DNA of 64,000 bases from an uncultured Lachnospiraceae bacterium (GTDB lineage: Bacteria; Bacillota; Clostridia; Lachnospirales; Lachnospiraceae): assembly GCA_947625775.1 (NCBI GenBank), contig CANQPM010000001.1:1-64000 (forward strand). The letters run 5' to 3'. This document shows positions 43,199-51,355 of this stretch, one piece after another. The first letter of the stretch is position 1. Each line of letters begins with the position of its first letter. The notes under the pieces were generated by a model. It was not told the DNA's origin. It did not search any database and saw only the letters and a list, made by a program, of their open reading frames with translations. Made by a program: the position numbers and the translations under genes.

Positions 43199-43227
43199 AT
43201 TATAGCATACGCTTTTTCTTTTTTCAA
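43199..43227 (-). promoter_or_regulatory. Promoter of the putative antitoxin RNA
   Basis: Minus strand: TTGAAA (43227-43222), a 17-bp spacer and consensus TATAAT (43204-43199). It is better than the toxin promoter, as expected for a labile antitoxin RNA. An A/T-tract region lies just upstream (43228-43290). Confidence 0.75.
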
Positions 43228-43290
43228 TATACATCTTAAAAATATTTTCAAAAATATTTTCAAAATATACTTTCAAAAATATTTTCCATG
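43228..43290. repeat. A/T-tract repeats upstream of the antitoxin promoter
   Basis: AAAAATATTTTC occurs three times (near 43238, 43250 and 43275) with a related AAAATATACTTTC between. Repeated A/T tracts just upstream of a -35 box can act as an UP element or bent DNA. Confidence 0.5.
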
Positions 43291-43391
43291 CAAATATTAT
43301 CATCTGTCAAAAAGCAAAACTTCTGATTTTCAAAAACTTCTTAAACCTAACAAAGCCCCATGATTCAAAAGGTTTTTAGTTAACATAATAT

Positions 43392-43922
43392 TTATCCAAG
43401 AATAGCGCGGATTTTCTCCTCATATTCTTCCCTTGATATAATGTCCATCTGGTACTGCAGCTCTACCTTTTTGAGCGCCTCAAAATTGTCCAGCCTTTTC
43501 TGCGCCCTGGCAAGCTTTTCCTCGTACTCCTCGGTGGAGATTATGTCCATCTCCAGCGCCTTGTCGAGCTTTCTCTTTTCGCTGTCAAACTGATCCTGCG
43601 CCTTTTTTCTGTCCTTCTCGATATTGTTCTGCTTTATCTGCTGCTCCCTCTGCTTAAGCTGTGCGTCAATCTCGGCAATCTTTTCAAGCTCAGGCTTTAT
43701 CTGCTCAATAATGTCAGATACGTCAAAGGCTTCATATTGATAAGAGTTTTCCACGTATGCGACATACTTCTTTCCAATCTCCGCATAACGGCTCTCAAGC
43801 CTTTTCTCTATAGCCGCCTTCTGAATTTTCATATTCGCAGCCTCTGTCTGCTCGCGGGTTACGTTGCCTATCGTGCTTCCTACTTCCTTTGCCTTTCTTG
43901 TAGCCTTGTCAAAAAAATCCAT
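43392..43922 (-). CDS. Coiled-coil protein with two SHOCT-like motifs
   Basis: The 176-residue cytoplasmic protein has a helical N-terminus (about 1-60), a charged coiled coil (about 70-130) and two copies of a SHOCT-like motif: MDIISTEEYEEKLARAQ and, 30 residues later, MDIISREEYEEKIRAIL, at the C-terminus. SHOCT motifs are short helical hairpins thought to mediate oligomerisation. ATG 43922 follows GGAGAAAAC; an in-frame ATG at 43955 has no such site. It sits between the type I locus and the Ter biosynthetic operon. Function unknown. Confidence 0.7.
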   Translation of the reverse strand: MDFFDKATRKAKEVGSTIGNVTREQTEAANMKIQKAAIEKRLESRYAEIGKKYVAYVENSYQYEAFDVSDIIEQIKPELEKIAEIDAQLKQREQQIKQNNIEKDRKKAQDQFDSEKRKLDKALEMDIISTEEYEEKLARAQKRLDNFEALKKVELQYQMDIISREEYEEKIRAILG

Positions 43923-44067
43923 TTTGTTTTCTCCTCTCTGACGGCATTTTATCAACGCCTTATAGGCTTATTTTATCATCTGTCCAAAATTTTTCCAGCA
44001 AACAATTTATAAAAACCATAAAGAAAATCTTAATAAAGGATAACGAAAAACATACAAACCCTGCATG

Positions 44068-45075
44068 TCAATTTATAATCTGCGGCACCTCAATATAAGA
44101 AACTGTTTTCTCACCTTTAAACGGCGTCCATCCGACTTCCTTTCCCAAGAGCTTATTGAGCGCGATATTGGGAAGGTTGATGCCTGACGCAAGGCAGCCC
44201 ATAGGCGTACCGCCCGACATCCGCGTGTTTATCTCCAAAAGGTACGGCGTCTCATTCTCAGAAAGCTTAAACTGAATATTGCAGGGACATTCAAGCCCAA
44301 TGCCGTGCACGACAGCCCTGCACATTTTATAAATTCCCTCATCAAAGAAAACACGCTCGTCGCGTGTCCAGCCCTTTCTGCGCATAACCGCAATCAGCCC
44401 CTGCCCTGTCGCAAGACAGTCAACGCTTATCTCATCGCCCGAAAGATACGGCATGACAAGCATGTCCTTAAAGCTCTCCTGGCTTCGCAAAATCTCCGCC
44501 AGCTCATGATATGCAATTTTTGCGCCCTGATAATAGCCAAGCAACTCAAATCGGTCAATTTCATCGACAATCCGCCGAAAGCTCATTCCGCCCTCGTCCT
44601 GAACATATTTGCAGCACACGCCGCTGCCGCTTTTACTCAGACTTTCATATGCCTGTTCAAACTCCGCGCTGTTATTTACGACAAAATAATCGGGCACATT
44701 TATGTCCTTATTACCCTTGAAAAACTCATATGTTTTCGCCTTATCGCCCAAAAAAGAGATTTTGTCATAGCTGTCCGCCAGAACCCTAACGCCGAGCCTT
44801 TCAAAGCGCTCCTTCTGTCGGCTTATCTCGACCATCTCCCTGCGCGGCGCAAAAACATCTATATCATGGGCTTTGCAAAATTCTATGCAAAAACTGACAT
44901 AACTGTCACCTTTAAGCTCGCTGTCGGCATACCACTCGTCACACGCATTTTTTATAACTGAGTTCATCACAAGATTGCTGCCAATCACGTATATCTCGTC
45001 AGCGGCGTCACGCTTCATAAGCCCGATTATCTGATGAGCCGTGCTGAACCAATGGTTAAACCATACCCGCACCAT
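44068..45075 (-). CDS. ATP-grasp ligase of the Ter biosynthetic module
   Basis: The 335-residue carboxylate-amine ligase-type enzyme has an N-terminal pre-ATP-grasp domain (about 1-105), the central ATP-grasp lobe (PYLSGDEISVDCLA) and the metal-binding motif NIQFKLSENETPYLLEINTR (Glu and Asn bind Mg-ATP), followed by MSGGTPMG. In Ter gene sets an ATP-grasp enzyme joins a carboxylate to an amine or thiol on the metabolite. It starts 32 bases after the PRTase_1-Pelota gene stop and is third in the operon. Substrates are unknown. Confidence 0.9.
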   Translation of the reverse strand: MVRVWFNHWFSTAHQIIGLMKRDAADEIYVIGSNLVMNSVIKNACDEWYADSELKGDSYVSFCIEFCKAHDIDVFAPRREMVEISRQKERFERLGVRVLADSYDKISFLGDKAKTYEFFKGNKDINVPDYFVVNNSAEFEQAYESLSKSGSGVCCKYVQDEGGMSFRRIVDEIDRFELLGYYQGAKIAYHELAEILRSQESFKDMLVMPYLSGDEISVDCLATGQGLIAVMRRKGWTRDERVFFDEGIYKMCRAVVHGIGLECPCNIQFKLSENETPYLLEINTRMSGGTPMGCLASGINLPNIALNKLLGKEVGWTPFKGEKTVSYIEVPQIIN

Positions 45076-45107
45076 ATTTCCGCGCCCTCCTCAAGCCTGC
45101 AGAAATG

Positions 45108-46181
45108 CTACATTTCCGCCATTTTTCTGATAATCCCGCACGCCTTGTAATTTGCAAGCGGGTAATACTCGACCGAAACCTTCTTTTCCTCGGCAAGCCT
45201 CAAAAGATGCGCAAGCGCTTCGTCATTCTTATCCCTCTCATTTATAAGCACCTTCCACGGCACCCTGCGCAAAAGCACTCTTGTAGCCTCGCCAATGCTC
45301 GGCTTTATCAGGTTAATGTCATCAACCGAAAAAAACTCAGCTATCCGTTTTACCTCGTCTATTCCGCTGATTTTCCCGCCAAATGTGACACTGGTGTCAT
45401 TTTCTTCATGAGTCGGCGGGAAATCAAAGCGTTTTTCTATTGCGTCTATAAAATCATATGACAAATCCTCGTCCGCAAGCTCCCCGTAATACACCGCGCC
45501 GTGAAAATCCTTTTCTCCGATAATGTCACTGCGCAGAAAGGTGCGGCTGATAAGCCCTGAAACAGTACAGTTAAGGCATGAGCTTGGGATAAGTATGTCC
45601 TCATGCGTGCCGCACAAATCAGTCACGCCCGCAGGATCGGCAATGACCGCAAGCTCGCCTGACACTCCCTCGTAAGCGCCCACGCACTTTTCAAGCTCGC
45701 CCAAAATCGCGCCCTTCCCTATCCAGCCGTCAACAAACTGCAGCTCCTGCGCCTTGTGGCGGCTTAGGATATATCTCATGGCATTATCGTCTATTCCCCG
45801 CCCTTTTATTATGGAAACCGCATAATGCTCGGCATTTATATCATAATATTTTTTCAAATATCTTTTGAGCAGCACGCCTATCGGTATGCCTGCGCGAGCA
45901 AGCGACACAAGCGCTACACTGCCGCCGCGCCGCCTGATTATTTTTTGAGCAAGAACGGCTGTCGCATCAGCCACAGGCTTTGCGTAATGTTTTAGCGCCT
46001 GCCTGTATGCTTCCATGTATTTTTCGCTTGGTCTGTACTCTATCGGCAGCATTTCACTGTAATGCCGTCCTGACTGTATCAGCCTCTCGCGCTCCTGCGC
46101 AGACTGCGGCGCTACCAGCCCTGTTATGTCCTTTAGAAGAATCTTTACGTCGTCAGTATTATATGAGCTCCTCATATACAT
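45108..46181 (-). CDS. PRTase_1 (StiP-like) phosphoribosyltransferase with C-terminal Pelota domain
   Basis: The 357-residue protein has an N-terminal domain (about 40-280) of the family formerly called cysteine protease StiP and reinterpreted as a phosphoribosyltransferase: GRHYSEMLPIEYRPSEKY, VSLARAGIPIGVLLKRYL, FVDGWIGKGAI and ADPAGVTDLCGTHEDILIPS. The C-terminus (about 285-357, WKVLINERDK to LANYKACGIIRKM) resembles the Pelota/L7Ae-type RNA-binding domain. It is predicted to transfer phosphoribose and to touch RNA. It follows the PRTase_2 gene by 66 bases. Confidence 0.85.
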   Translation of the reverse strand: MYMRSSYNTDDVKILLKDITGLVAPQSAQERERLIQSGRHYSEMLPIEYRPSEKYMEAYRQALKHYAKPVADATAVLAQKIIRRRGGSVALVSLARAGIPIGVLLKRYLKKYYDINAEHYAVSIIKGRGIDDNAMRYILSRHKAQELQFVDGWIGKGAILGELEKCVGAYEGVSGELAVIADPAGVTDLCGTHEDILIPSSCLNCTVSGLISRTFLRSDIIGEKDFHGAVYYGELADEDLSYDFIDAIEKRFDFPPTHEENDTSVTFGGKISGIDEVKRIAEFFSVDDINLIKPSIGEATRVLLRRVPWKVLINERDKNDEALAHLLRLAEEKKVSVEYYPLANYKACGIIRKMAEM

Positions 46182-46247
46182 TTCAATTACTATGCCTCCC
46201 GTCAGCCGCCTGCCTTTTAAAATACACCCTTTGCCGCCACAGCGTTT

Positions 46248-47354
46248 TTAATTCTTTATCCATCTCACAAGCGTAATATCATTATTTCCGCAATAGTCCA
46301 GGGCATTTATTATGGAATTCATTCCCGCTTTGGAAGGCTCTGATGCGTCAGTTAAAATGACAACACTGTCATATTTGTCCAGATTGTATATAAAGGTGCG
46401 CCTGCCTTCATCATAGACGCTCGCTAATTCAAAGCGTTTTTGCAGAGGATACCCCTCCTCGCTGCTTACCTCAATAGGGCTTCTTGTCGTAGCGTGGCAT
46501 AATGCCTGCCCGCCCTCCTCCTCAATGCGCGCCGCAAGCCATAGCGCAGGGAACATAAACTCCTCCGTTCCAAGCACAAGATATTTTTCCCCGCTCTTTA
46601 CGCCTGTCTGGGAAATTACGTCGTCACACATTTTTTCGCATGCCGCCCTGTAATCAGCCGCCATGTGCAGGCGACGGGCATTAATGTACGACGGCTCGAC
46701 GATTTCTTTGTACTTTGCCCGCGCAGACTGCGTCATCGCTTGCACATATATGCCTTTTCCCCTAAAGCTCTCCGCAATCTGCGTATATCCGCTGTGGTCT
46801 GTCTTAACAAGATAATGCAGCCTTATCCCATTATCATCAAATGCCGCCCGCGATTTGCCGTCCATTCCATTCAAAACAGACGCGACGCTAAAATTGATTT
46901 CACGCCCATACGTATCGCGCATCAGGCTCACAATGGACATGATAGTGTTCCCCGTCGTGACCTCGTCTTCGACAAAAACCACTCTGTCAATCTTGCCAAT
47001 CACGCTATCTATATCATTTTTCACAAGCTTCTGCTCCGTGGCATGGCTGTGGCTCTCCGTAAAATACAAATATTCCACGCCCTCAATATTTTCTCTGGTT
47101 GTATGCATATAATGCGAGCCAAGCTTTATGGCGGCAGCCTCGCCAATAGCCGTAGCCGTTTCTGCAAAGCCAATCACCAAAAGCTTTTCACCGCCGTATT
47201 CGCTCTTTAAAATATCGGCAAGCTCCCCAAACATTTTAAGCGCCTCGTCGGGCTTTACGGGAATATGCTTCCCCTGCTTTTCGTTTATTACCAGATACTT
47301 ACGCCTGCTATTGTTGTCCCTCTTTGCAATTTTCACTATGCTGTTGTCATACAT
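46248..47354 (-). CDS. PRTase_2-TRSP phosphoribosyltransferase of the Ter biosynthetic module
   Basis: The 368-residue protein has a type I-like phosphoribosyltransferase domain (about 10-225) with the PRPP loop RVVFVEDEVTTGNTI and QGKHIPVKPDEA near the N-terminus, then a TRSP domain (about 255-368) with EKYLVLGTEEFMFPALWLA, CHATTRSPIEV and YDSVVILTDASEPSKAG. PRTase_2 and TRSP are typically fused in Ter systems. ATG 47354 is chosen because homologous sequence begins there (MYDNSIVKIAKRDNN); an in-frame ATG at 47402 would add 16 residues and lacks a ribosome-binding site. It is first of three biosynthetic genes. Confidence 0.88.
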   Translation of the reverse strand: MYDNSIVKIAKRDNNSRRKYLVINEKQGKHIPVKPDEALKMFGELADILKSEYGGEKLLVIGFAETATAIGEAAAIKLGSHYMHTTRENIEGVEYLYFTESHSHATEQKLVKNDIDSVIGKIDRVVFVEDEVTTGNTIMSIVSLMRDTYGREINFSVASVLNGMDGKSRAAFDDNGIRLHYLVKTDHSGYTQIAESFRGKGIYVQAMTQSARAKYKEIVEPSYINARRLHMAADYRAACEKMCDDVISQTGVKSGEKYLVLGTEEFMFPALWLAARIEEEGGQALCHATTRSPIEVSSEEGYPLQKRFELASVYDEGRRTFIYNLDKYDSVVILTDASEPSKAGMNSIINALDYCGNNDITLVRWIKN

Positions 47355-47415
47355 AATTTTCCATATTTCCGCGCTGTTTTGCCGCGCATATCCTCTTTTC
47401 ATTAATATAATGCAA

Positions 47416-49113
47416 TCACTGCCTGTATTCCGTATTGCGGAAGCCGTCCTTCAGGCTACTCCCCCTAAGCTCAGTAACACTTATCATAAAATCATAAGCG
47501 CTTGCGGGGAAATATTTATATCCCGTTACTTCGCCCTCTTTGGGAGAATACACTGTAATTCCATTCATATCATATTCGTCCATTTCAGAAGTATCATAAT
47601 CCTTTTGGCGGATATAATACGGTTCTGTCAGGTTTGACTTAACAAAAACCAAATCGTCCATAAAATAATGGTCGCAATATGACGAAACCGCAAAAAACAT
47701 TAAAACCGCCAGTGTCCCTGATACTAGCTTATACAGGCCACCCTCTTTTTTATGCAGCCACATTCCGACAGAAAGCATTGGAAATGCCAGCAGAAAAGCA
47801 AGCCCGTATCTGATAAACGGAGCGAGCACAAACCACGCCGCCAAGCACCCAAGGTTTACTAAAATGAGCAGAATAATGTTAAAATTTATTTTTTCCTTTT
47901 TTATTATAAGATGAAGCAAAAGCGCAACATCAAGGCCTACCGCAAGAATATTGAAAATTACAAGCATCTGGGCATAGTGCTCCTGCGACGACCACCATAC
48001 GGGAAACCACTCCCTTATGGGCATATCCACTAAATTCGTGTCATATAAGCATCTCGCCCATACCTTAATCTGCGCGGAATCAATCATCACATACTGCTCT
48101 GGAACTTTCCAGTCAAAATTAAATAAATCTATCGCGGGGAACGGATACAGCAGCCAGCCGGAAATAATAACGTTTCTAACCAGAAATGGCAGGACTGTCA
48201 CAACGCCCAGCGCCAGATATGCGGCAATCTCCTTATATCTTTTCCCCTTTATAAGATATGCCGCGGGATAAACCGCCAACAGCACAACAAGACCTGCCGA
48301 CAGCTTTAAGGTAACCGTGAAAACCGCCAGAACGCTTAGCAAAGCATACGCCGAAATGTCATTTCTCCCGCTTTCAATTTCCTCAGCCCAGCGCGCAATT
48401 AAATACAGCGCAAAAAACATTGTCATATAATCAGAGGCGGGAGAGACAAAACCCGCAAAATTTACAACCGCATAAAATAGTAAAGCCACACAGCACATAT
48501 CAGTCATATGGCTTTTATGTGATGAAAAATCTTTAACATATCCCAGCGCCCATATGCATAATGCCGCCGCAATAAATCCCGTAGTGCAGTGAAGCGGTCC
48601 AAAGCCAAGAAAATTCAGGCTGAATAATGCGGCAAAGGCAAAGCAGGCGCTGTTGTATGCAAAATGCCACTGCAAATTTCCCAAACCCTTTACCACGCCA
48701 AATTCTTCATACCAGCGTATCGCCTGGGCATGATACATATTAGTGTCTGCGTGTATATTCCCCCTTGACGCAGCGAACGCAAATACAAAAATAATGCCTA
48801 AATATAATAGCCCGTCCCAGGAAAAGATATTTTTTACCATTTCCCTTAAATACTCCAAAATAATGTCTTTAAATTTAACCGCCACAAATATGCAGGCAAT
48901 AATCAGCAGCGCATTTGCGATTAATCCCACTTTATAAAACAAACTGAAAATTTGCGCATAAACTGTAGTTACAACTATTCCGCATACCGTATTTTTTGTA
49001 AGGCTAATATTAATGTCCGTCTTTAGCAGCCTGCCTGCGCATTTATAAAAACCCAAGCCTATAACTTGAGTTATTATAAAAATATAAATCCAACACAATA
49101 ACACAAAAATCAT
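47416..49113 (-). CDS. LIC_10190-like polytopic membrane protein
   Basis: The 565-residue protein has about 12 membrane helices and a soluble C-terminal tail of about 70 residues. The signature loop HADTNMYHAQAIRWYEEFG followed by NLQWHFAYNS matches the LIC_10190 membrane-protein family, possibly GT-C-type transferases. It lies 61 bases before the PRTase_2-TRSP gene on the same strand, so it may be co-transcribed with the Ter biosynthetic genes; whether it is part of that pathway is unclear. Confidence 0.75.
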   Translation of the reverse strand: MIFVLLCWIYIFIITQVIGLGFYKCAGRLLKTDINISLTKNTVCGIVVTTVYAQIFSLFYKVGLIANALLIIACIFVAVKFKDIILEYLREMVKNIFSWDGLLYLGIIFVFAFAASRGNIHADTNMYHAQAIRWYEEFGVVKGLGNLQWHFAYNSACFAFAALFSLNFLGFGPLHCTTGFIAAALCIWALGYVKDFSSHKSHMTDMCCVALLFYAVVNFAGFVSPASDYMTMFFALYLIARWAEEIESGRNDISAYALLSVLAVFTVTLKLSAGLVVLLAVYPAAYLIKGKRYKEIAAYLALGVVTVLPFLVRNVIISGWLLYPFPAIDLFNFDWKVPEQYVMIDSAQIKVWARCLYDTNLVDMPIREWFPVWWSSQEHYAQMLVIFNILAVGLDVALLLHLIIKKEKINFNIILLILVNLGCLAAWFVLAPFIRYGLAFLLAFPMLSVGMWLHKKEGGLYKLVSGTLAVLMFFAVSSYCDHYFMDDLVFVKSNLTEPYYIRQKDYDTSEMDEYDMNGITVYSPKEGEVTGYKYFPASAYDFMISVTELRGSSLKDGFRNTEYRQ

Positions 49114-49180
49114 ATAATTAACGTTCCCTTCTATTTATTTTTACTAATTATACAATGTCCATTATATTTTTTCAAGCTAA

Positions 49181-49211
49181 TAAAAAGCGCCGCCCCTCAC
49201 CAGGCGACGCT
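49181..49211 (-). terminator. Terminator overlapping the 3' end of the XRE-cupin gene
   Basis: Minus strand: AGCGTCGCC and GGCGGCGCT form a 9-bp stem (one G-U) followed by TTTTT; the gene stop codon (49197-49199) lies in the loop. Confidence 0.75.
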
Positions 49212-49748
49212 GAAAATATTGATTACAAGCTGTTGTATTCCTCCGTTATAGTAACCGCGGCAATCCGAGACATCCAGCCTGACAGTATGATTGGGCGCTA
49301 CGCTGTATGTATTGTCAGAGGTTTCCAGCGTAAGGATTCCCTGGAGCACCATTATGTACTCGCTGCCCTCCGTGCAGGGCAGAAAGCCTTTGCACCTTTC
49401 CCCTGGCTCTATCCGCACCTCGTAAACCTCAAAGTCCCTGCGCTTATCATAAGGAAGGAGCAGGCGTATCTGGTACGCTCCGCTTTGCTCCTTATAAATC
49501 GGCTGTTTTTCATTGTCCGTAATCATCACGGATTCGCTTTTTGGATAAATCAGCTCCTCAAACGGCACATGTATCCCCTCGACAATCTTCGCAATCGTAG
49601 CCACAGTGGGATTTGACTCGCCGCGCTCAATCTGCCCCAGCATGCTTTTGCTCACGCCCGTCTTTTCAGCAAGCATGTCAAGGCTCATATTTTTAGACTT
49701 CCTTATCCGCTTCAAATTTACAGCAATATTTTTCTCCAACTGACTCAT
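49197..49748 (-). CDS. XRE-family regulator with C-terminal cupin domain
   Basis: The 183-residue regulator has an N-terminal helix-turn-helix (about 5-60, NMSLDMLAEKTGVSKSMLGQ) and a C-terminal cupin (about 105-175, IEPGERCKGFLPCTEGSEYI and VLQGILTLE) that binds a small ligand or metal. Such XRE-cupin proteins usually repress a nearby metabolic or stress gene. Its neighbours are the flavin reductase gene upstream on the same strand and the membrane protein gene downstream. The target is not evident. Confidence 0.9.
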   Translation of the reverse strand: MSQLEKNIAVNLKRIRKSKNMSLDMLAEKTGVSKSMLGQIERGESNPTVATIAKIVEGIHVPFEELIYPKSESVMITDNEKQPIYKEQSGAYQIRLLLPYDKRRDFEVYEVRIEPGERCKGFLPCTEGSEYIMVLQGILTLETSDNTYSVAPNHTVRLDVSDCRGYYNGGIQQLVINIFSVAW

Positions 49749-49767
49749 ACCATCAAACCTCCATAAT

Positions 49768-49807
49768 TAAAAAAGCACCAGACTTTCCTTACGGAAAATC
49801 TGATGCT
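49768..49807 (-). terminator. Terminator of the flavin reductase gene
   Basis: Minus strand: AGCATCAGATTTTCC, a GTAA loop and GGAAAGTCTGGTGCT pair over 15 bp, followed by TTTTTT. Confidence 0.85.
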
Positions 49808-49843
49808 ACGTCTTCGTGGCATTTACCATATATATTATGCTTT

Positions 49844-50440
49844 TTATTTATGATACCTATTTTTTTTCTTACCGTCAAGCCTTTTTTGGACACTGTAGCC
49901 AAATTTGCCAAGCCTGCTGCCCAGCGCAAAATAATCGCCATGCGAATACACAATCGGCTCAGCCTGCTCCAGATGAAAACCGCCGCGCTCGTCAATGTAT
50001 GCATCATCTACTTGAACCGCAGCCACCCTTGCGATAAACATATCGTGCGAGCCAAGCTGTTCTATGCGCTCCACCCTGCACTCTATATTCACTGGGCTCT
50101 CCGCAATGCACGGCACGCTGACCTCACGCGCCGCCGCCCTTGTAAGCCCAAGCTCCTTCCATTTGTCAATATCCCTGCCGCTTTTCACGCCGCAGAAATC
50201 AGCCGCCCGCGCAAGCTCCTTTGTGGTGAGGTTGATTACAAACTCACGCGTTTCCATAAGCATATGGTGGGAATAGCGCGTCGGGCGCACCGAAATGCTG
50301 ACCATAGGCGGATTGGTGCAGATAGTCCCCGCCCAAGCCACTGTTATTATATTGGCGCTGCCCTCCCTGTCCGCCGTGCTTACCATCACGGCAGGCAGAG
50401 GATAGAGCATATTTCCCGCCTTAAATGAAACCTTAGACAT
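49844..50440 (-). CDS. Flavin reductase-like FMN-binding protein
   Basis: The 198-residue protein has the split-barrel FMN-binding fold of the flavin reductase-like family: PAVMVSTADREGSANIITVAWAGT (N-terminal half), TNPPMVSISVRPTRYSH (FMN phosphate site), EFVINL and DMFIARVAAVQVDD. A role as NAD(P)H flavin reductase or flavoredoxin-like electron carrier is likely in an anaerobe. It ends 95 bases before the XRE-cupin gene. Confidence 0.9.
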   Translation of the reverse strand: MSKVSFKAGNMLYPLPAVMVSTADREGSANIITVAWAGTICTNPPMVSISVRPTRYSHHMLMETREFVINLTTKELARAADFCGVKSGRDIDKWKELGLTRAAAREVSVPCIAESPVNIECRVERIEQLGSHDMFIARVAAVQVDDAYIDERGGFHLEQAEPIVYSHGDYFALGSRLGKFGYSVQKRLDGKKKNRYHK

Positions 50441-50467
50441 CGCTGAATCTCCAAAACGCGCTCAAGC

Positions 50468-51355
50468 CTAAAACAGCGTAATCCCCATAGCCGTAAAGAG
50501 CGTAAGCACGCTGAGTATAACCCCTCCAAGCGATGCGGCAAGCGATATAATGCTGATTATGAAGACAGCGTTCAGCTTTGACTTGATGGCTGTATTTTCC
50601 ACTGAAATCGTATCGTTCGTGCGCTTCATCTCATCGGAAACCACCGCCTGAACATTCCTGTAAACCTTCACGCTCTCCTTATGGAAAAAGTCCTCCGACT
50701 GCTTAAATTTCTCATCAAGCAGCTGCGACATCTCCTGCGCGTCATTGTCCGACTGCTCCGCCGCCTGCCTTTCGCGCTCAATGCGCTCCTGCTCATAGCG
50801 CGCCCTTTCTGATGAAAACTGCTCGCGCTCCGCGTCAAGCCGAGCCCTCTCCGCGTCAAAGCGCTCACGCTCCGCCTCGCGGTCCTTATCCTGATCCTCG
50901 ATAAAGCTCTTTATCGTATTTATGACATGCTCGTCATTTTCCTTGAGGCTGTCAATCTTTTCGCTGTTGTCGGCGATTAAGCCCTCCATTCTCTCGGAAA
51001 CGGCTCTGAGGACAGTGGTAAGCCTCTGCATCTCACCTTCCTCGCCTTCGCCCTCCTCCTCGACAAGCGCGTCAAACTTCTCCGACAGCGCCTTTATGGC
51101 CGCCATAAGCTCCTCGTCGCTCTGGACTGCGGCTGCCGAAGCTCCGCCTTCGCTGATTCCTGAGATTATCTCCTCTATCCTGTCGGCTATCTCCGTGTTC
51201 TTGTAATTGAGCTTGCGCATCTCCTGCAGGATTTTTTCATACTCCGCCACCTGCTGTTCAAGGCGCTTCGCCTCCGCTGCCTCCGCCTGCGAGTTTGCTT
51301 TTATCAGCTCCTGGGCGCTGAATTTCTGTGCCAGTTTGTCTATAAAATTATCCAC
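50468..51355 (-). CDS. Coiled-coil, highly charged membrane-anchored protein
   Basis: The 295-residue protein is mostly helical. Residues about 155-205 form a very charged Arg/Glu helix with 7-residue repeats (RFDAERARLDAEREQFSSER), and a C-terminal membrane segment (about 265-292, NAVFIISIISLAASLGGVIL) anchors it. The start GTG at 51355 follows GGGGAGG at good spacing; the in-frame TTG at 51370 does not. A scaffold or stalk role is likely; no family was recognised. It lies 27 bases upstream of the flavin reductase gene. Confidence 0.7.
   Translation of the reverse strand: MDNFIDKLAQKFSAQELIKANSQAEAAEAKRLEQQVAEYEKILQEMRKLNYKNTEIADRIEEIISGISEGGASAAAVQSDEELMAAIKALSEKFDALVEEEGEGEEGEMQRLTTVLRAVSERMEGLIADNSEKIDSLKENDEHVINTIKSFIEDQDKDREAERERFDAERARLDAEREQFSSERARYEQERIERERQAAEQSDNDAQEMSQLLDEKFKQSEDFFHKESVKVYRNVQAVVSDEMKRTNDTISVENTAIKSKLNAVFIISIISLAASLGGVILSVLTLFTAMGITLF

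Noticed and set aside
43158-43200. 12-codon ATG frame in direct repeat 2 as a second toxin
   Set aside because: It closes after 12 codons, has no membrane helix, and its repeat is better explained as the pairing part of the antisense RNA.
43091-43303. 70-codon minus-strand frame over the toxin locus
   Set aside because: It is made of AT-tract and terminator DNA, overlaps the predicted antisense RNA, and has no ribosome-binding site or protein-like composition.
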